DNA of 18,884 nucleotides from positions 1 through 18,884 of the forward strand of contig JAZRDX010000079.1 in the NCBI GenBank assembly GCA_045660565.1. Direction: 5' to 3'. Of this stretch, positions 14,576 to 18,884 are shown piece after piece. Under the pieces are notes generated by a model that searched no databases, was not told the DNA's origin, and was given only the letters and a program-made list of their open reading frames with translations. This stretch comes from SIG673 sp045660565. GTDB taxonomy: Bacteria; Bacillota; Clostridia; Oscillospirales; CAG-272. Position 1 is the stretch's first letter. Every line of letters starts with the position of its first letter. The position numbers were made by a program, and so were the translations under genes.

Positions 14576-14663
14576 CCTAAGGTCAAGAAAAACGAAGCAT
14601 AACCTTTTTTTCGAAGCACGGGGAAATTTAACACCCCCTTTATACAGAAAGGATTTTCTTTAA

Positions 14664-15314
14664 ATGACGAAAAAACAGCGAATGGCAGAGGTGGTGCGCA
14701 TACTTAAAGAGACAGTTCGAAGCGACTGCGCACTTGAATACGAGGGAGATGCCTTTAAGCTTGCCGTTATGGCGAGGCTTTCCGCACAGTGTACCGACGC
14801 AAGAGTTAATATAGTAAGCAAAGAGCTTTTTAAACGCTACCCCACCGCCTTCGATATGGCTGAAGCCGACATAACAGAGCTTGAAAATCTTATCAAGTCA
14901 TGCGGCCTTTACCGCGGCAAGGCAAAGAGCCTCAAAGAGATGTCGGTGTCTCTCGTAAAGGACTACGGGGGCGAGGTTCCGAGTGATATGGACGCCCTTC
15001 TCTCGCTTTCGGGGGTAGGACGAAAGATAGCAAATCTTCTGCGCGGAGACTTATTCGGTCTTGGCGGAGTAGTTGCCGACACGCACTGTATACGCATTTG
15101 CGGACGGCTCGGTTTTTACCCCGAAACGTTAAAGGACGCCACCCGTGTTGAGAAAATACTCACTCCTCTTGTGCCCACCGAGGAGCAAACCGAACTTTGC
15201 CACCGTCTCGTTTGGTTTGGAAGGGACGTATGTACGGCAAGAAGCCCGAAGTGTGGCGTTTGTCCTCTTAAAGAGCTTTGCAAGGCAGGCAACGCCAAAA
15301 ATTCTGAACGTTAA
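14664..15314 (+). CDS. nth: Endonuclease III (DNA glycosylase/AP lyase)
   Basis: Removes oxidised pyrimidines from DNA and nicks at abasic sites; 216 residues. It has a helix-hairpin-helix LSLSGVGRKIANLLRG with catalytic Lys121, then VVADTHCIRI with catalytic Asp139. The C-terminal iron-sulfur loop has Cys190, Cys197, Cys200 and Cys206 in the family spacing C-x6-C-x2-C-x5-C. AAAGGA at 14648-14653 stands 10 bases before the ATG. An 88-base gap after maf holds only weak hairpins. Last gene of the plus-strand group, followed by a strong terminator. Confidence 0.97.
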   Translation: MTKKQRMAEVVRILKETVRSDCALEYEGDAFKLAVMARLSAQCTDARVNIVSKELFKRYPTAFDMAEADITELENLIKSCGLYRGKAKSLKEMSVSLVKDYGGEVPSDMDALLSLSGVGRKIANLLRGDLFGLGGVVADTHCIRICGRLGFYPETLKDATRVEKILTPLVPTEEQTELCHRLVWFGRDVCTARSPKCGVCPLKELCKAGNAKNSER

Positions 15315-15372
15315 CACATCGCTTTTCGCCCCCGTCTGCTGATTTTCGACACCTTAATATATTCATTAAAAC

Positions 15373-15411
15373 AAATCACACTGTTTCCGTACAGAAAACA
15401 GTGTGATTTTT
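15373..15411. terminator. Bidirectional Rho-independent terminator between nth and ribF
   Basis: A perfect 14-base stem (15373-15386 and 15396-15409) with a 9-base loop, followed by a T-run on the plus strand and by TTTGTTTT on the minus strand. It sits between the convergent nth and ribF genes and can serve both. Confidence 0.93.
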
Positions 15412-15453
15412 ATATTCTGTAATAACTCGTCCTTCAGAGCTACCGTGTATCGG

Positions 15454-16404
15454 TTATTTAGATAAAAATCCGAAATAACTCTTTGTTCTTTTTATGTCCG
15501 CTTCAATGGTTACTTTCAGCTCTTCAAGGGAGCTGAATTTTTTCTCTTCTCTTGCAAAGCGGTAAAATTCCACGGTGATATTTTTTCCGTAAAGGTCAAG
15601 GTTTTCTCCTATAACGTGCGTTTCGCAGGTTATATCACTTTCATTCTCGTTTACCGTGGGACGTACACCGAAATTTGTTACCGACGGGTATCTCTTTCCG
15701 TCAATTACCGTAACCGTATCGTACACCCCGTATCTTAAAACAACCCGTCCGTTTTCCATTTTCTGATTCACGGTGGGAATATTCATCGTCCTGCCAAGCA
15801 TTTTTCCGTGAACAACGCACCCCGTAACCGAAAAAGGTCTGCCGAGAAGCTCTCTTACCGTTTCAACGTCTCCAAGGGTAAGAAGCTTTCGTACAAGCGT
15901 TGAGCTTATCTTTTCGTTACCGAGCGCAAGATGTGGGATTTTCCCCGTCATAATGGGCGGAATTATCTCGGCGCTCGCTCCGTATTTTTCGGCATCTCTT
16001 CTCAGCGTTTCAGTGTCTCCCGTACGGTTAATTCCGTACCGAAAATCCTCTCCGCATACAAAATGCTTTACATTATAGTCCAGAACAAGATGCTTTACAA
16101 ACTGCTCCGGGGTAAGCGTTCTTACCAAATCAAAGCTTTCGCATATCGCAAGAGATGCTCCGTATCTGCCAAAAACCGATATACGGTCATGTACACTATC
16201 TATAAAAGGCATCGAAATAGGCTCGGAAAAAGTCCACACGGTAGGAACTAATCCTTTTTTTGCTATCGCACTTTCCATAAGGGACTGATGTCCTACGTGT
16301 ACTCCGTCAAAGCAACCGAGAGCAACGGAAAGCCCTGCCGTTTTATTAAATTCGAAATTTTCTGCGGGTGTAACTTCTCCCTCGCCGTTTAATAAGTAAA
16401 ACAA
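15454..16404 (-). CDS. ribF: Bifunctional riboflavin kinase / FAD synthetase
   Basis: Makes FMN from riboflavin and then FAD; 316 residues, normal length. The N-terminal adenylyltransferase domain has GCFDGVHVGHQSL (30-42), VCGEDFRYG (116-124) and KISSTLVRKLL (165-175). The C-terminal kinase domain starts near 185 with VVHGKMLGRTMNIPTVNQ, containing the PTxN motif, and ends with TNFGVRPTV and ETHVI segments. The start codon is TTG at 16404, with AAAGGAG about 9 bases upstream. It lies 67 bases after the phosphoesterase gene on the same strand and is probably in one transcript with it. Confidence 0.96.
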   Translation of the reverse strand: MFYLLNGEGEVTPAENFEFNKTAGLSVALGCFDGVHVGHQSLMESAIAKKGLVPTVWTFSEPISMPFIDSVHDRISVFGRYGASLAICESFDLVRTLTPEQFVKHLVLDYNVKHFVCGEDFRYGINRTGDTETLRRDAEKYGASAEIIPPIMTGKIPHLALGNEKISSTLVRKLLTLGDVETVRELLGRPFSVTGCVVHGKMLGRTMNIPTVNQKMENGRVVLRYGVYDTVTVIDGKRYPSVTNFGVRPTVNENESDITCETHVIGENLDLYGKNITVEFYRFAREEKKFSSLEELKVTIEADIKRTKSYFGFLSK

Positions 16405-16471
16405 CTTAAGGCTCTCCTTTCTGCTGAATTTTCACAAAGCCGGTTCCGATTTCCTTATGAGTTACATCAAG

Positions 16472-16978
16472 CTACAAGCTTATATGACGTAACGTAAAGC
16501 TCGGTTTCCCGTCCTGCTCGGTAATATTAAGTATTCCGTAGGAATATTTACTGCCGCCACGCGGTTCGCCAAGGCTTCCCGGATTAAACAGGACTGCCGT
16601 CTTTCCGCCGGGAAAGATACACTCTCCCTTGCTCGGTCTGTGGGTGTGTCCGTACAGCACGATATCCGCGTTTTCCTTGCTTGCCGCAGAAATAACGGCG
16701 GAATAATCGCTCTTTATCGAAAACTTATGCCCGTGGCACATAAATATTTTAACTCCGCCGAGCGTAACCGTCTTTGAAAGTGGGATTTCAGGGTAACAGA
16801 AATCACAGTTCCCCTTAACGCTTATAAACCCGACGGTAGGATATAAAAGCGAAATCTTTTCCATAATATCAAGGCCGTCTCCGAGAAACAGCACGTACTC
16901 CGCGTCGCGGTTTGCGTCGATAGCACTCTTTGCCGTTTCCATAGCGTAATGTATGTCGGAAATTATCAATACCTTCAT
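16472..16978 (-). CDS. YfcE/MJ0936-like metallophosphoesterase
   Basis: Small phosphodiesterase of the calcineurin-like superfamily, 168 residues from the chosen start. Metal ligands are visible: Asp8 and His10 (SDIH), Asp34 (GDGLD), Asn57 (GNCD), His82 (CHGH), and His111 and His113 (GHTHRP). The frame runs on to 17005, but GGAG (16988-16985) is exactly 6 bases from the ATG at 16978, and the protein then begins MKVLIISDIH as family members do. In E. coli YfcE cleaves phosphodiester model substrates; the natural substrate is unclear. The usual neighbours (rdgB, rph) are not seen here. Confidence 0.93.
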   Translation of the reverse strand: MKVLIISDIHYAMETAKSAIDANRDAEYVLFLGDGLDIMEKISLLYPTVGFISVKGNCDFCYPEIPLSKTVTLGGVKIFMCHGHKFSIKSDYSAVISAASKENADIVLYGHTHRPSKGECIFPGGKTAVLFNPGSLGEPRGGSKYSYGILNITEQDGKPSFTLRHISL

Positions 16979-17083
16979 TTCAGTCTCCATTCCGATGCCA
17001 GGCACCTGTGGCTGTACAAGCTAAAAAGCTTTTATATTAAATTCACCGCCGTAAGCGGCAAACAAACTAAGCGGAGAGCCCTT

Positions 17084-18718
17084 TTATCTGGTCGTCTGCG
17101 CCTCAACAAGACTTTTTCCGCAGTAAATCTCGCGAAGCTTCGGCTTTTCGATCTTACCCGTGGGGTTTCTCGGAACCGTCGCGAATATTATCTTTTTCGG
17201 TCTCTTGTATCTCGGCATATCAGCGCAGAAGCGCTCGATTTCTTCATCGGTGCATTCAACGTCGGGTTTAAGCTCGATTATTGCCGCCGCTATCTCTCCG
17301 AGACGCTCGTCGGGAAGTCCTATAACCGCTACGTCCTTTATCTTATCGTTTGAACGCAGGAAATCCTCTATCTGAACCGGGTAAAGGTTTTCACCGCCGG
17401 TTATAATAACGTCCTTTTTGCGGTCAACGAGGTAGATAAATCCGTCCTTGTCGCGCTTTGCCATATCTCCCGTATAAAGCCAGCCGTCCTTAAGTATCTC
17501 GTCGGTTGCCTTCGGGTTTTTGTAGTAGCATTTCATAACACCGGGGCCTTTAACCGCAAGCTCTCCGACCTCTTCGCCCTCGACCTCTTTTCCGTTTTCT
17601 CCGACGATTTTGGTCTCCCAGAGGTAACCCGCAACACCTATCGCGCCTACCTTATCGGTATTTTCGACGCCGAGATGTACGCAGCCGGGGCCAATTGACT
17701 CGGAAAGCCCGTAGTTAGTGTCGTACTGATGGTTCGGGAAAACCTTAAGCCAGCGGCGGATAAGACTCGGCGGTACCGGTTGCGCGCCTATATGCATAAG
17801 TCTCCACTGAGAAAGACGGTAATCGTCAAGGTTTACCTCTCCGCTGTCTATCGCGTCAAGTATATCCTGAACCCACGGCACAAGAAGCCATACTATTGTA
17901 GCTCCCTCCTCGGAAGCGGCGCGAAGCACCCACTCCGGCTTAACACCGCGAAGAAGCACCGCCCGACCGCCCGAAATGAGCGAGCCAAACCAATGCATCT
18001 TTGCTCCCGTGTGATAAAGCGGAGGGATGCAAAGGAACACGTCGTCTCTCGTCTGCCCGTGGTGGTTCTGCTCGGTTCTGCAGGAATTTATAAGAGAACG
18101 GTGGCTGTGCAGGATAGCCTTCGGAAATCCTGTCGTACCCGATGAAAAGTATATTGCCGCATCGTCGTCCTCGGTAAGCTCTATTGCGGGGGGGCAGGTA
18201 GAACAGTAGGACGACATCTCGTCAAGTCCGTGCGCGAAAGCGGGTACGTTATCACCTACGAAGAAGTAGTGATTTATACCTGTAAGCTTATCGAGAACCT
18301 GAGTTACTCTGTCGGTAAAATCCGCGCCGAAAACAAGCACCGACGCATCCGCAAGGTCTGCGCAGTACTGAATTTCGTCTGCGGTATATCTGTAATTCAT
18401 GGGAACCGCAAGCGCGCCCGCTTTAAGCACTCCGAAATAAACGGGAAGCCATTCAATGCAGTTCATAAGGAGAATTGCGACCTTATCTCCTTTTTTCACC
18501 CCTCTTGAAAGAAGAAGATTTGCAAATTTATTTGCTTTTATATCAAATTCCTTCCAGGTCATCTCTCTGCGGTACTTTTCGCTTGCCGCCGATTCTATAA
18601 GGCTGAATTCCTTCCAAGTGACATGGTCGGCAGGACGCTGGGTAGGATTGATCTCCACAAGGCTTACGTCCGTAGGATGAAGTCTTGCATTCCTTTCAAG
18701 AAGCTCTGTAATAATCAT
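17084..18718 (-). CDS. AMP-forming acyl-CoA ligase (class I adenylate-forming enzyme)
   Basis: Activates a carboxylic acid with ATP and couples it to CoA; 544 residues, cytoplasmic. Core motifs: P-loop SSGTTGFPK (192-200), YGLSE (336-340), YTGD (415-418), DRKKD (432-436), and PTGKIEKPKLR with catalytic Lys522. The acid substrate is not evident; short, medium or aromatic acids are all possible. The N-terminal region carries TWKEF twice, at 34-38 and 54-58. GGAGAT stands about 6 bases before the ATG. The gene lies directly behind a T-box terminator with no gene between, so its transcription should depend on a tRNA. The phosphoesterase and ribF genes follow on the same strand at 105 and 67 bases and may share the transcript. 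Confidence 0.95.
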   Translation of the reverse strand: MIITELLERNARLHPTDVSLVEINPTQRPADHVTWKEFSLIESAASEKYRREMTWKEFDIKANKFANLLLSRGVKKGDKVAILLMNCIEWLPVYFGVLKAGALAVPMNYRYTADEIQYCADLADASVLVFGADFTDRVTQVLDKLTGINHYFFVGDNVPAFAHGLDEMSSYCSTCPPAIELTEDDDAAIYFSSGTTGFPKAILHSHRSLINSCRTEQNHHGQTRDDVFLCIPPLYHTGAKMHWFGSLISGGRAVLLRGVKPEWVLRAASEEGATIVWLLVPWVQDILDAIDSGEVNLDDYRLSQWRLMHIGAQPVPPSLIRRWLKVFPNHQYDTNYGLSESIGPGCVHLGVENTDKVGAIGVAGYLWETKIVGENGKEVEGEEVGELAVKGPGVMKCYYKNPKATDEILKDGWLYTGDMAKRDKDGFIYLVDRKKDVIITGGENLYPVQIEDFLRSNDKIKDVAVIGLPDERLGEIAAAIIELKPDVECTDEEIERFCADMPRYKRPKKIIFATVPRNPTGKIEKPKLREIYCGKSLVEAQTTR

Positions 18719-18774
18719 TTTTATCTCCGTTTCTTCGCTTTTAACGAATTGTAATTTACTTTTTTAAACAAAAA

Positions 18775-18808
18775 CCCTCTGTAAGACCCGATAGGATCTT
18801 ACAGAGGG
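18775..18808 (-). terminator. T-box terminator hairpin before the acyl-CoA ligase gene
   Basis: Perfect 12-base stem (18775-18786 and 18797-18808, 10-base loop), followed on the minus strand by TTTTTG and more Ts. The 5' arm (minus strand) overlaps the 3' side of the antiterminator at 18804-18808, so the two structures exclude each other. It ends 56 bases before the ligase start. Confidence 0.95.
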
Positions 18809-18884
18809 CGAAATTTCGCGGTACCACCTCATGTTCGTCAGCGCCTTACGGCTTTTGCTGACCTCACACACGCCAAAAAGCGTG
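18804..18884 (-). promoter_or_regulatory. T-box riboswitch leader, 3' part (Stem I and specifier lie outside the window)
   Basis: The minus strand carries the conserved T-box core GAGGTGGTACCGCG (18830-18817). It folds as the antiterminator: GAGG (18830-18827) pairs with CCTC (18807-18804), a 7-base bulge TGGTACC binds the tRNA acceptor end, and GCGA/TCGC forms the upper stem. Upstream is a Stem III-like hairpin (GTCAGC/GCTGAC at 18837-18842 and 18857-18862 with an inner GCC/GGC). Another hairpin, 18869-18884, reaches the edge. Uncharged tRNA would favour the antiterminator and let the acyl-CoA ligase be transcribed. The fourth bulge base is T, which predicts a tRNA with A as discriminator base. 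Confidence 0.93.

Noticed and set aside
14579..14611. Possible terminator after maf (AAGGT/ACCTT with a T-run)
   Set aside because: A 5-base stem around an 18-base loop is too weak; nth is probably read from the same transcript.
17048..17059. GCCG/CGGC hairpin after the acyl-CoA ligase gene as a terminator
   Set aside because: The 4-base stem is short and is followed by GGTGAATTT rather than a T-run on the minus strand.

Overview
The window looks like chromosomal DNA from a spore-forming, low-to-mid GC member of the Clostridia (Bacillota), probably a gut-type lineage. The evidence is a full-length Spo0A, a T-box leader, Firmicutes-type GGAG ribosome binding sites, lipoprotein signal peptides, and household genes of clostridial type (ZapA next to a U32 protein, QueH, RibF). 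I cannot name the genus. I saw no phage, transposase, CRISPR array, tRNA or rRNA.

Layout, left to right. 1-2201 (minus strand): a polar amino acid ABC importer in the order lipoprotein, permease, ATPase. It has a near-consensus promoter, and the ATPase runs off the left edge. 2292-5342 (minus): a type IA topoisomerase (TopB-like) and a cyclophilin, separated by a 255-base gap packed with inverted repeats. 5665-6444 (plus): spo0A alone, closed by a strong bidirectional terminator. 6495-11399 (minus): a probable operon of proB, an alpha/beta hydrolase, queH and a large collagen-like/SGNH-hydrolase surface lipoprotein. 11674-15314 (plus): zapA, U32 protein, maf-type pyrophosphatase and nth, ending at a second bidirectional terminator. 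15454-18884 (minus): ribF, a YfcE-like phosphoesterase and an acyl-CoA ligase, preceded at the right edge by the 3' part of a T-box riboswitch.

Most genes are ordinary housekeeping functions: proline synthesis, queuosine tRNA modification, RNA hydroxylation, DNA repair, house-cleaning nucleotide hydrolysis, flavin cofactor synthesis, and division. Three things deserve attention. First, a tRNA-sensing T-box sits directly in front of an acyl-CoA ligase rather than an aminoacyl-tRNA synthetase or amino acid gene; its specifier codon lies just outside the window. Second, an 875-residue modular surface lipoprotein joins collagen-like triplets, two kinds of duplicated beta modules and a C-terminal esterase, and it has an odd start codon. 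Third, the gap between the cyclophilin and topoisomerase genes looks like a dispersed repeat unit. I did not find a convincing new multi-gene defence or mobile system.
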